Shown here one piece after another: positions 7,858 to 15,877 of a DNA stretch of 64,000 nucleotides. Under the pieces are notes generated by a model. That model was not told the DNA's origin. It searched no databases and saw only the letters and a list, made by a program, of their open reading frames with translations. This DNA is from Aureliella helgolandensis. Lineage in GTDB: Bacteria; Planctomycetota; Planctomycetia; Pirellulales; Pirellulaceae. A program made the translations under genes and the position numbers. Numbering within the stretch: position 1 is the first letter of the stretch; every line of letters begins with the position of its first letter. The stretch covers positions 6,874,501 to 6,938,500 of the forward strand of contig NZ_CP036298.1 in NCBI RefSeq assembly GCF_007752135.1. Reading direction: 5' to 3'.

Positions 7858-9279
7858 TTAGACATCCAAAGTTACAGCGCAAGTCGGCCGCCCAACGCAG
7901 GTGAGGCATTCGTCCTCCGAGAGTTCGATGGAGATTTTTCGGTCGTACTCCACTTGGCCGCTGAGCAATTTGACGCGACAACCGCCGCACACCCCACTCA
8001 GGCAACCACTCGGAATTTCCACTTGGCTGGCCCGGGCTAATTCCCACAAGGATTGCTCGGGGTCGGTCCATTCCACCTCCACGTCACTGTGTGCAAACCG
8101 CACGGCAACCGCGGAGTGTTCTCCTGCAGGCTTGGACGAAGGTTGGCTACCAACTCCTCCAAAGGATTCCCAGTGGATGCGATCTGGTTGAATTCCAGCG
8201 GCCACCAGTCCCTCGCGCATCGACTCCATCCATGCATCGGGGCCGCACATGTAGAAATCGCTATCGCTGGCATGGTCGACATTCGCCACGCTGTCCAAAT
8301 CGATTCGTCCGCTGGAAAAATCTCCGGAGTACTCGTCTTTCAAAAGCTGGAGATCTGCGGAATCCAATCGGCTAAAAAAGGTACGCACTTGGCAGTGGGG
8401 AAAACTGGCTTGCCAGCGGTGGACGTTCTCCCCGAGTGGCCAGCGAGTTGTATCTTTGGCCTGATAGAACAAGGTCACGGGCCGCCCAGGAGTTTTCTCG
8501 AGCGACCATCGCAGCATGCTAGCCATGGGAGTAATGCCCACTCCAGCGGCAAGGAGCACCAGGGGTTTTCGATTCTCTGCGGGCAGATAAAACGCACCGC
8601 CCGGGCCACCGATCAACAGGCAATCCCCACTACGGATCGTATCATGCAGCCAAATGCTGAGCCCGCCCCCGCGCTTCGACTCGGTAACTCCTGCGGGCAA
8701 CTCTTGGCGTTTAACGGTGATGCGCCAGTAACGGGGATCGGGAGCTGCCGACAACGAGTAGCAGCGCGTGGTCTGGAATGCGCCCGCTATGGCGGGGCGA
8801 ACCATCAAGTACTGTCCCGGACGAAAATCGGGCAGGGCCTGTCCGTAGGGATCCACCAAGTAAAACGAGCGACAATCGTCGGACTCTTGAATCACTTGAG
8901 CGACTTCCATGACCCTCCACTGCATCTCCGACCCATTCGCCACCGAATGCAACTCGCTTTTGAGTCGAGCCACTTGGGCCGCCTGGCGCAGTTGGTACAT
9001 CTCACGGCTACGCGACGTGCGCGCACGCTTGCTGGCCCTAGCCACTGAAAACCCGGTCATGGCAAATTGAGTGCCGGAGACGAGTAGCAGCGTGATGGCG
9101 GCAACGGAGAGTGCGAGGGTAGCGAACAAGGTACCTGCTCCTAGTGGCCCATTAGGGGTGCAAAGTGTATATAGATGTACTTGTGGCAAGGAAGAGTAGC
9201 TTACCCTCGCGCAGGAATCGCAATTCTTCGATATATTTACGGCTGTTTGGCAGAACAGCCGGACGAAAACCGCTTCCAA
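7858..9279 (-). CDS. Membrane-anchored FAD/NAD(P)-2Fe-2S oxidoreductase
   Basis: Domain order is one N-terminal transmembrane helix (around GTLFATLALSVAAITLLLVS), an FAD-binding barrel of the ferredoxin reductase type (PGQYLMVRP, RCYSLSAAP), an NAD(P)-binding domain (LLAAGVGITPMASMLR, FYMCGPDAWM) and a C-terminal plant-type ferredoxin domain with CLSGVCGGC (C-x4-C-x2-C) and a later Cys for the fourth ligand. Such proteins pass electrons from NAD(P)H through FAD to a one-electron acceptor. The architecture resembles Hcr or dioxygenase reductases with an added membrane anchor. The start is uncertain: the first about 45 residues are unconvincing and a start near 9130 would still keep the helix. 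It probably belongs with the downstream cytochrome gene. Confidence 0.85.
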   Translation of the reverse strand: MEAVFVRLFCQTAVNISKNCDSCARVSYSSLPQVHLYTLCTPNGPLGAGTLFATLALSVAAITLLLVSGTQFAMTGFSVARASKRARTSRSREMYQLRQAAQVARLKSELHSVANGSEMQWRVMEVAQVIQESDDCRSFYLVDPYGQALPDFRPGQYLMVRPAIAGAFQTTRCYSLSAAPDPRYWRITVKRQELPAGVTESKRGGGLSIWLHDTIRSGDCLLIGGPGGAFYLPAENRKPLVLLAAGVGITPMASMLRWSLEKTPGRPVTLFYQAKDTTRWPLGENVHRWQASFPHCQVRTFFSRLDSADLQLLKDEYSGDFSSGRIDLDSVANVDHASDSDFYMCGPDAWMESMREGLVAAGIQPDRIHWESFGGVGSQPSSKPAGEHSAVAVRFAHSDVEVEWTDPEQSLWELARASQVEIPSGCLSGVCGGCRVKLLSGQVEYDRKISIELSEDECLTCVGRPTCAVTLDV

Positions 9280-9359
9280 CTCGTCAGAAACGCATCCCTC
9301 CCCCCAATCGAGGCTGATGCCATCCGTTCCCCAACTCTCATCGATAAAAACCGTAGTGC

Positions 9360-10088
9360 ATGTCCGACGTACCTCCTAGCCTGACCGATCTTGAGAAAGT
9401 TGAGCTATGCCAGGAGCGTATTGGCTACGTTTTCAAAGACAGCGGGCTACTGCTCTCCGCCCTGACACACGCTTCTGGGGCAGCCAACCGCCTGGCATCG
9501 AACGAGCGACTTGAGTTTCTGGGGGATGCCGTACTGGGCTTTACGATCTGCGGCTGGCTGTACGAACACCACACCGAGTATTTAGAAGGGGAGCTAACCC
9601 AGATTAAATCGACGGTCGTTAGTCGCCGAGTGTGCGCGCGGGTTAGCCGAGAATTGTGTCTGGAGGAGTGCCTGATCCTGGGACGGGGAATGCAGCAGTC
9701 CACCGGCGTCCCCCGAAGCTTGCTGTCCGATGTCTATGAAGCGATTATCGCGGCCATTTATCTAGATGGTGGTGTTAAGGCGGCCAGCGAGTTTATCTTG
9801 CGGACGATTCACGACGAACTTCAGCAAGCCGTACTGGGACATTCGGTGGGTAACCACAAATCAGCCCTTCAACAACTCGCGCAGCGGGAGCACGGTGCAG
9901 CTCCCGTCTACCGCTTGGTAACGGAATCGGGACCAGACCACAGCAAGATGTTTCAGATTGCCGCTGAAATTAAGAACCGCAAATTCACTCCCGCGTGGGG
10001 GCGCACGAAGAAGGATGCGGAACAGCGGGCCGCTGGCAATGCACTTGCAGAGATTGCCAACAACCCTCCTCCCTTTCGCGACCTCTAA
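9360..10088 (+). CDS. rnc: Ribonuclease III
   Basis: The 242-residue product is full length for RNase III. It has the catalytic signature NERLEFLGDAVLG (residues 48-60), the second acidic cluster SDVYEAIIAAIYLDGG, and a C-terminal double-stranded RNA-binding domain (KSALQQLAQ... through KKDAEQRAAGNALAEI). It cleaves double-stranded RNA and would process rRNA precursors and structured transcripts in the cytoplasm. It diverges from the oxidoreductase gene at 9279. A dispersed repeat follows its 3' end at 10143. No neighbours of the common rnc-era operon are present. Confidence 0.97.
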   Translation: MSDVPPSLTDLEKVELCQERIGYVFKDSGLLLSALTHASGAANRLASNERLEFLGDAVLGFTICGWLYEHHTEYLEGELTQIKSTVVSRRVCARVSRELCLEECLILGRGMQQSTGVPRSLLSDVYEAIIAAIYLDGGVKAASEFILRTIHDELQQAVLGHSVGNHKSALQQLAQREHGAAPVYRLVTESGPDHSKMFQIAAEIKNRKFTPAWGRTKKDAEQRAAGNALAEIANNPPPFRDL

Positions 10089-10142
10089 ATCCGATACGTC
10101 GCTCATTAGCCCGACAGCCTGGCCTAGCGGCTTGCCGATTTA

Positions 10143-10245
10143 AGCGTATTGAGGCTTGCTGCCATGGTTGCACGCGGAGCCGCGTTGTAGCGGCGACGAC
10201 TCGTCCTTGCTCACGCGGCGGGTTGCGATTGGAGAGGGGCTTACT
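10143..10245 (+). repeat. Single copy related to the 92-bp tandem unit
   Basis: The stretch reads GCTTGCTGCCATGGTTGCAC, then GGAGCCGCGTTGTAGCGGCG, then TCCTTGCTCACGCGGCGGGT and TGCGATTGGAG, matching one unit of the 5150-5882 array almost throughout. It lies between rnc and the convergent oxidoreductase gene. Confidence 0.85.
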
Positions 10246-10321
10246 GAATTGATAAGCCGGCAGCGAGTGGGGGGCTGATCCCTCCACTCGCTTACATTCC
10301 AAGTCCTACGCTCAGGAAGCG

Positions 10322-11860
10322 TTAGACGTTTTCCGCGGTTGGACAAACGAAATCATCTCGATATTCGCGTGTTAGCCACGGATTGGCAGCCTCCAAGTTG
10401 GTGAACTTTTCAGCCTCTGGATCAAACTCGAGATGAGGTCCCAGCGAGATCGGATATTTTTCGAGGTCCACTCCGTTGTCGGTCAGGTGCTTAACGGTGC
10501 GCTCGAGCGTAGCGGCGTTGTCGTCCAAGCTCTTGATACCATCGACGGCAGCTTGCAATTCGTCTACCGATGCGTGGTTGTTCTCTCCCATGTAGTAGGA
10601 GATATTGCCCAGGTGGCTCATGCCTGCCGACAAATGGCCTTCGCGAACATCGGCATTGAGGACGTTGCGATCTCGGCGACGGCAAGCGTCGATGAAGTTG
10701 CCAAAGTGATCTCCACCGCCTTTGAAGTCACGAATTTGGTTGAAGTCTTTGTCCATAGCTACGCAGTACGAATACTCACGTTGAACAATGTAGCCCTTCG
10801 TGCCATAGAAAATGACACCAATTTTGTTGCCCGAAGTCGAGTCAAAGAGGCGGTTAATCTCGGTGTCCGCCGAGTTATCGACACTCAAGCCACGAGTTTC
10901 AAACACGATGCTCTTGTCGCCATAGTTGTAAAGCGTGACTTCGGTATTGGCCGTATCGCCGGCATCGACGTAGTTGGGATCCTTTTTCTCGGCTTGATAA
11001 CCGAGTCGTCCTCCATAGCTAATGATCGAAGTGGGATGTGTGTCGATCCCCAGTCCCCAGCGAGCGATGTCGGTTTGGTGGGGACCTTGATTGCCCAAGT
11101 CACCGTTGCCGTATTGTCGCTGCCAGTGCCAATCATAGTGGAATCTCTCGCGGGTTAAACGCGGGTCGGTGTACTGTGCCGGTCCACTCCACAGGTTGAA
11201 ATCAACGTTGCTAGGAATTGCGTAGTCGCCCAACGCGCCGATCGACTTACGGCGTTTGTAGCACAGGCCGCGCGCGAACTTCACCTCTCCGATACCGCCT
11301 TCATTCATAAACTTGAAAGCTTCGATGATGGCTTGACTACTTCGACATTGCGTTCCCACCTGGCACATTTTGTCGTACTTCCGCGACGCAGCGATCAGGG
11401 CAGTGCCCTCTGCAATGTTGTGGCAAACGGGTTTTTCGATGTACGTATCCTTGCCGGCTTGCATCGCCCAAATACCAGCCAAAGCATGCCAGTGGTTGGG
11501 TGTTGCGATGGTCACCATATCGATTGACTTGTCGTCCAACACGCGGCGAAGGTCCGTTTCGAAGATCGGACGCTTGCCCTGTTTTTCCTCGATCAGCTTG
11601 CCGCGGCGATCACCGGCTCCCGCGTCGATGTCGCATATATGCGTAATGTTGACACCGTCGGCCTCCAACATGGCAGAAATGTGCGAGCCACCTCTTCCTC
11701 CGACTCCCACGATGGCCACACTCATTTGGGAATTGGGGCTTTTCGTGGTGCCGGCAGCGGCATCTTGTGCGTGCACGAACCGACTGCTGGCCAACAGCGA
11801 GGCTGCAGTGGTAGTGGCTGCTGTTTTGCGAAGAAAATCACGTCTATTTTGGTTGGTCAT
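10322..11860 (-). CDS. Tat-exported Gfo/Idh/MocA family oxidoreductase
   Basis: The ATG at 11860 places a twin-arginine signal (NRRDFLRKTAATTTAASLLA) at the N-terminus; an earlier ATG at 11908 would add 16 residues. After cleavage near FVHAQ the protein has the Rossmann motif VAIVGVGGRGGSHISAML, the DID after strand 2, ATPNHWHALAGIWAMQAGKD and YIEKPVCHNIAEG, which contains the conserved EKP motif. The C-terminal part is the GFO_IDH_MocA C-terminal beta-sheet domain. Such exported paralogues are numerous in planctomycetes and are thought to act on sugars or glycans, but the substrate is not visible here. It stands alone, convergent with rnc. Confidence 0.92.
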   Translation of the reverse strand: MTNQNRRDFLRKTAATTTAASLLASSRFVHAQDAAAGTTKSPNSQMSVAIVGVGGRGGSHISAMLEADGVNITHICDIDAGAGDRRGKLIEEKQGKRPIFETDLRRVLDDKSIDMVTIATPNHWHALAGIWAMQAGKDTYIEKPVCHNIAEGTALIAASRKYDKMCQVGTQCRSSQAIIEAFKFMNEGGIGEVKFARGLCYKRRKSIGALGDYAIPSNVDFNLWSGPAQYTDPRLTRERFHYDWHWQRQYGNGDLGNQGPHQTDIARWGLGIDTHPTSIISYGGRLGYQAEKKDPNYVDAGDTANTEVTLYNYGDKSIVFETRGLSVDNSADTEINRLFDSTSGNKIGVIFYGTKGYIVQREYSYCVAMDKDFNQIRDFKGGGDHFGNFIDACRRRDRNVLNADVREGHLSAGMSHLGNISYYMGENNHASVDELQAAVDGIKSLDDNAATLERTVKHLTDNGVDLEKYPISLGPHLEFDPEAEKFTNLEAANPWLTREYRDDFVCPTAENV

Positions 11861-12191
11861 CTGGGGCTCCAAAATCGGGAGACTAGGTGGGAGAAAAATT
11901 GAGCGCACTCCCAGTACTGGGCGAGTGCGTGGTGGAGATGCTGGGCGTTGCTAAGCCAACTTCCCTTACATCGGCATCAGGGCCTTGAATGTCCCAGCGG
12001 AGTCATGCGACAACTCAAAAGAACTATAAGGGGCGCATCCAGGCCGTTGCGGACTTCAAGTAGAACAGGAATCTATGATAGCACGATTGGCGGGTGCGTT
12101 GGGAAAAATTGGGTTTTACTCGCCGGTCGTGCCCAATAATAATGCAGGCTCACAAGAATTCGAGTGCTCGAGACCTAGGGGAGTGTAGAAC
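11861..12191. other. Divergent intergenic region
   Basis: About 330 nt separate the divergent oxidoreductase and nth genes and must hold both promoters. No clear -35/-10 pair, operator or RNA was recognised. Confidence 0.4.
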
Positions 12192-12845
12192 GTGCGCAAA
12201 CAGGAGCGAGCCGATTGGATCTTGCAGCGACTGACTGAGCTTTATCCCGCGCCCCCAATTCCTTTGGACCATCGCGACCCCTACACGCTACTCGTAGCAG
12301 TTTTGCTAAGCGCCCAGTGCACCGACAAAATGGTGAATACGGTTACCCCCGCGCTGTGGGAACTGGCCGACAACCCGCTCGACATGAGCCAGCGAAAAGA
12401 GGAGGAGATCCTGTCGGTCATTCGCAGGTTGGGGCTGGCCCCTCGCAAATCCAAGGCCATCAAAGGGCTGTCACAAATCTTGGTGGACGAGCACCAGGGA
12501 CAGGTGCCAGCCGATATGGAGCAACTGGAACGATTGCCGGGGGTGGGGCACAAGACCGCTTCGGTGGTAATGGCGCAAGCCTTTGGCGCACCCGCGTTTC
12601 CCGTCGATACGCACATCCATCGCTTGGCCCAGCGTTGGGGGCTGACTAACGGCAAGAATGTCAAGCAAACGGAGGCCGACCTCAAAGCACTCTTCCCGGC
12701 AGAGACCTGGAATCTGCTCCATTTGCAGATCATCTATTACGGGCGCGAGTTCTGTTCGGCGCGCGGCTGTGACGGCACCCGCTGCGAAATTTGCCGCACC
12801 CTCTATCCCAGTCGAAAAAAACCGTTCGTCGCGAATAAGCCCTAA
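12192..12845 (+). CDS. nth: Endonuclease III
   Basis: The 217-residue product has the helix-hairpin-helix LERLPGVGHKTASVV, in which the Lys is the Schiff-base catalytic residue, and the VDTHIHRLAQRWGL segment with the catalytic Asp. It removes oxidised pyrimidines and nicks the abasic site (base excision repair). The C-terminal [4Fe-4S] loop is unusual: FCSARGCDGTRCEICRTLYPS gives C-x4-C-x4-C-x2-C, not the usual C-x6-C-x2-C-x5-C, and Ser occupies the place of the last Cys. Four cysteines remain, so a cluster is still possible. GTG is used as start (GTGCGCAAACAG). Confidence 0.95.
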   Translation: MRKQERADWILQRLTELYPAPPIPLDHRDPYTLLVAVLLSAQCTDKMVNTVTPALWELADNPLDMSQRKEEEILSVIRRLGLAPRKSKAIKGLSQILVDEHQGQVPADMEQLERLPGVGHKTASVVMAQAFGAPAFPVDTHIHRLAQRWGLTNGKNVKQTEADLKALFPAETWNLLHLQIIYYGREFCSARGCDGTRCEICRTLYPSRKKPFVANKP

Positions 12846-12888
12846 ATGTCTGGGGATTGCACTTGCGACCAACGGACGATTTATGGGA

Positions 12889-13031
12889 TAGCGAACGGTT
12901 AGGCAGCAGGCTAGTCAGGGAGCCGTAGGGGAAATCCCCGATCGACGATTGAAGAAGGCTCCGTTGGATGCATGGAACCATGGGCAGTGGCCCCAGAGTT
13001 TCACAGGCTCCCTGGACAGGCTAGTTCGCTA
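12889..13031 (+). ncRNA. Candidate structured RNA or leader
   Basis: This intergenic stretch has nested inverted repeats: TAGCGAA (12889-12895) with TTCGCTA (13025-13031); CTAG (12911-12914) with CTAG (13021-13024); CAGGGAGCC (12916-12924) with GGCTCCCTG (13006-13014); and an inner GGGG-AAAT-CCCC hairpin (12928-12939). The nesting fits a single closed RNA structure of 143 nt ending 41 nt before the ketoacyl synthase start. I do not recognise a known riboswitch or 6S pattern. It could also be a degraded DNA repeat. Confidence 0.35.
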
Positions 13032-13072
13032 AACACCAAACGGCACGCTCCTCTCAAACAAACCGTTGAAAC

Positions 13073-14419
13073 ATGGTCCAAGTCGCTTCCAACATACTGA
13101 AATTCCCGCATCCACAACTCGTGGATGAGGATCCGATCGTCATTACCGGTATTGGGATGGCGGCCAGCTTAGGCGCAGACCGGGAAACGTTGTGGCAGAA
13201 TATTCAACGGGGGCGAAGTGGCATTCGCATGACCGAAGCCGCCGATGACGTGGGCCCCCTGCGGCTGCCATGCGGGATGGTCGATTGGCTGGGGGGAGAT
13301 CCGCAGCGTCTGAAGTCGATTCGCTTGAGCGAGCACGTTGCTGGGGAAGCCATTGCCGACGCATGCATCCCCATGGAAGAGATTGATCGCGAACGCTTTG
13401 CCTGTAGCATCTCCGCTCAGTTTGGTGATGTGGGGTATTCTTACCTCCCACCGGAAACGCGAGACACCTGTCCCACAAACGCCAGCGGCCATCCCTGGTG
13501 GGACGAATTCCTACCCTGTGCAGCGACGACGCTGGTGGCACGCAAGTACGACTTGCGTGGCCCTCGCTTGTGCCACACGACGGCTTGCGCCAGTGGTTTG
13601 GTCAGCACGATTGCTGCCGCCAGAATGCTCAAAAGCGATCAATGCGATTTTGCCTTGTGTGGAGCGGCGGACGCCGTTACCAAACTGGTATTTGCAGCAT
13701 TTCATCGCATGGGGGTCCTATCCACTGGCCCAACTCCCGAACAGGCCTGCCGTCCCTTCGACGTGGACCGCAGTGGTTTTGTGATGGGAGAAGGAGCTGC
13801 CATGATGGTGCTTGAGCGGCGATCTTCGGCCGTCGCTCGGGGAGCGAGGATCTACGCTGAAATTGCCGCGACCCAAACTCTCTGCCAAGCTCATCATGTG
13901 ACCGGCTTAGATGGAGATGGAGACACTCTAAAAGAACTAATCAGTCGCTTGGTGGATCGTGCCGGATGGGGATTCCAAGGGCCTCAATACATCAATGCGC
14001 ATGGCACGGGAACGACCCAAAACGATCGCAGTGAATTGCTGGCAATCCGTGCGGCCCTGGGTCCAATGGCCGACCAAGTCATTGCGAGTAGCAACAAGGC
14101 CGTGCTCGGGCATTTGATCAATGCCGCCGGTAGCATTGAATTGGCACTCACCGCGATGTCTTTGCGCGACGGCTTCGCCCCGCCGACCATGAACTTAGAC
14201 AATCCCGAAAAGATTGGACGCGTCAACTGCTTGCCAATGTACGGAGAGCAACGCGAGTTGGATCGCGCCCTGAAACTCTCGCTAGCCTTTGGCGGACACT
14301 TGGTCGGCATCGCATTGCGTCGCTGTCCCTTGGAGGAAGCGCAACGCACCGCCGAACCGCTCGTGGCCGATGCACGCATCCGCACTACCGAACGGGTTGC
14401 ACAGCGAGTCGCTGCCTAG
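13073..14419 (+). CDS. Beta-ketoacyl-ACP synthase II-like protein
   Basis: The 448-residue product has the thiolase-fold ketosynthase motifs: PIVITGIGMA near the start, the nucleophile Cys172 in TACASG, HGTGT with His310, and NKAVLGH with Lys342 and His347, then LSLAFGGH. The Cys-His-His triad is therefore complete, so a condensing enzyme with malonyl-ACP is expected. It is closest in layout to FabF. No acyl carrier protein or other fab genes are adjacent, so it could serve either fatty acid elongation or a specialised lipid or polyketide. An N-terminal tail of about 20 residues and a 40-residue C-terminal tail extend beyond the usual fold. A possible RNA structure precedes it. Confidence 0.88.
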   Translation: MVQVASNILKFPHPQLVDEDPIVITGIGMAASLGADRETLWQNIQRGRSGIRMTEAADDVGPLRLPCGMVDWLGGDPQRLKSIRLSEHVAGEAIADACIPMEEIDRERFACSISAQFGDVGYSYLPPETRDTCPTNASGHPWWDEFLPCAATTLVARKYDLRGPRLCHTTACASGLVSTIAAARMLKSDQCDFALCGAADAVTKLVFAAFHRMGVLSTGPTPEQACRPFDVDRSGFVMGEGAAMMVLERRSSAVARGARIYAEIAATQTLCQAHHVTGLDGDGDTLKELISRLVDRAGWGFQGPQYINAHGTGTTQNDRSELLAIRAALGPMADQVIASSNKAVLGHLINAAGSIELALTAMSLRDGFAPPTMNLDNPEKIGRVNCLPMYGEQRELDRALKLSLAFGGHLVGIALRRCPLEEAQRTAEPLVADARIRTTERVAQRVAA

Positions 14420-14542
14420 CCAGCTTCCCATACGTTTGACGCCTCGGTTCCCCGACCTGGGAACATCTCACCGGAACCGGACGACCGTGATTCCGAGTCT
14501 CGGTTGAACGCTCATTGCTGAAGGGGCCTAGCGGCAGTTGAC

Positions 14543-15877
14543 ATGACACCTGTCCAGAAAAAGTACTTCGTTGCATTGCTCGTTGGAGCATGCTTGGTTC
14601 GCATCGTAGCCGCCGTGGCTTGGCAACCCAGCGGGGACACTCCAGAACAACTCTTTCGGTTGGGAGACAGCCTCAGCTATTGGGTGCTCGCCGAACAATT
14701 GGGACAAGGGCTACCCTACCAATACGGGAGTGAGAATGCTCGAGTTTTTCGCGCCCCCTTATACCCGTTGCTGCTTACCCCGTGCACCTGGATTCCAGAC
14801 GCGCGTTCAGCCGTATTCACCGCCAGAATTCTAGGCTGCCTACTGGGTACGCTGGCGGTGGGATTGCTGTTCGTCCTAGCGCGCCGGCTGGGAGGCACCA
14901 CAGCCGCTCTGTGGGCGGCCACTTTGGGAGCATGCTACCCAAGTGCCATTGGGATGAGCATTGCCGTGCTGAGCGAAGCGCTCTTTATGCCGCTCATGGT
15001 TGGGAACCTTCTGCTGTGGCAATCGGCTTGGAATAGCGGGACGACGCGGCGGGCTTGGAGCTGGAGTTTGGCGGCGGGGGCCTGCGCGGGCCTCGCCATT
15101 TTGGCCCGTCCCAGTTGGTTGCTGTACACACCGTTTGCGGCCGTAGTAGGTTGGCTGTGGGGGCCACGCCGCTCTCGCCATTTGTTGGTTGCTGCTGGCA
15201 CGGCGCTGGGGATCTGCTTGGTGATGAGCCCCTGGTGGGTTCGCAATGCATCGGTTACCGGAAAATTCGTCCTCACAACACTGCAGGTCGGTCCGAGTCT
15301 TTACGACGGTTGGCATCCGGGGGCAACCGGCGCCAGCGATGAAGGGATGGCCTTCATGGGGGACATGTACGCAGCGCAGCTCGCCGAAGATGCTCTCACT
15401 CCGCAACCGTTGGAGAGCACCCTGGAGTGGCGTCTGAACCACCGCGCCCAAACCGCTGCGCTGCGTTGGGCTGGACAGCATCCGTGGGAGGTCGTGCAGC
15501 TTGCCGGCCAAAAATTCCAGCGCACTTGGAGCGTATGGCCTGGTGGTGGAGAGCTGGGATCGCTCACCAGCCGACTGGTGCTAACCTTGGGTTGCTTCAC
15601 CATTCTGTTGCTAGCATTCGTGCACTCACTGCAACGATTTTGGCAATTCGATTGGTTAACCGCCATCTGTTGGATGCCTTGTCTTTACTTCACCGCGTTG
15701 CACATGGTATTTGTGGGATCGATTCGCTATCGCGAGCCGGCCATGTTTGCTTTGTGTGCGTTGGCCGGCTGCGCAGTGGCGCAGCAACTCGGGTACTCGA
15801 GCCGTGTGGCAGGTACCGACATCCCCTCCCATCCAAGTGAACTTCCCAGTGCCTCACCTGAGCGTGAACACGGTTAG
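14543..15877 (+). CDS. ArnT/GT39-like membrane glycosyltransferase
   Basis: The 444-residue product is an integral membrane protein with about ten hydrophobic segments (residues 8-22, then repeated from about 85 onward). The first periplasmic loop contains GDSLSYWVLAEQL and an RAPLYPLLLTP segment, as in polyprenyl-phosphate sugar transferases of the GT39/GT83 superfamily, where an acidic residue in the first loop is catalytic. It would transfer a sugar from a lipid carrier to a protein or lipid outside the cytoplasmic membrane; donor and acceptor cannot be read from the sequence. Its 3' end overlaps the following AsmA-like gene by 14 nt. Confidence 0.78.
   Translation: MTPVQKKYFVALLVGACLVRIVAAVAWQPSGDTPEQLFRLGDSLSYWVLAEQLGQGLPYQYGSENARVFRAPLYPLLLTPCTWIPDARSAVFTARILGCLLGTLAVGLLFVLARRLGGTTAALWAATLGACYPSAIGMSIAVLSEALFMPLMVGNLLLWQSAWNSGTTRRAWSWSLAAGACAGLAILARPSWLLYTPFAAVVGWLWGPRRSRHLLVAAGTALGICLVMSPWWVRNASVTGKFVLTTLQVGPSLYDGWHPGATGASDEGMAFMGDMYAAQLAEDALTPQPLESTLEWRLNHRAQTAALRWAGQHPWEVVQLAGQKFQRTWSVWPGGGELGSLTSRLVLTLGCFTILLLAFVHSLQRFWQFDWLTAICWMPCLYFTALHMVFVGSIRYREPAMFALCALAGCAVAQQLGYSSRVAGTDIPSHPSELPSASPEREHG

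Noticed and set aside
8053-9048. Long plus-strand frame opposite the flavin reductase gene
   Set aside because: The minus strand encodes recognisable FAD, NAD(P) and ferredoxin domains; the plus frame has no family resemblance.
12889-13031. 6S RNA or known riboswitch
   Set aside because: No conserved known motif fits by eye; kept only as an unnamed candidate structure.
15711-15863. Earlier start of the AsmA-like gene inside the glycosyltransferase gene
   Set aside because: The added residues (Arg/Trp/Cys-rich) are the shadow of the glycosyltransferase; the GTG at 15864 gives a short overlap and a normal N-terminus.
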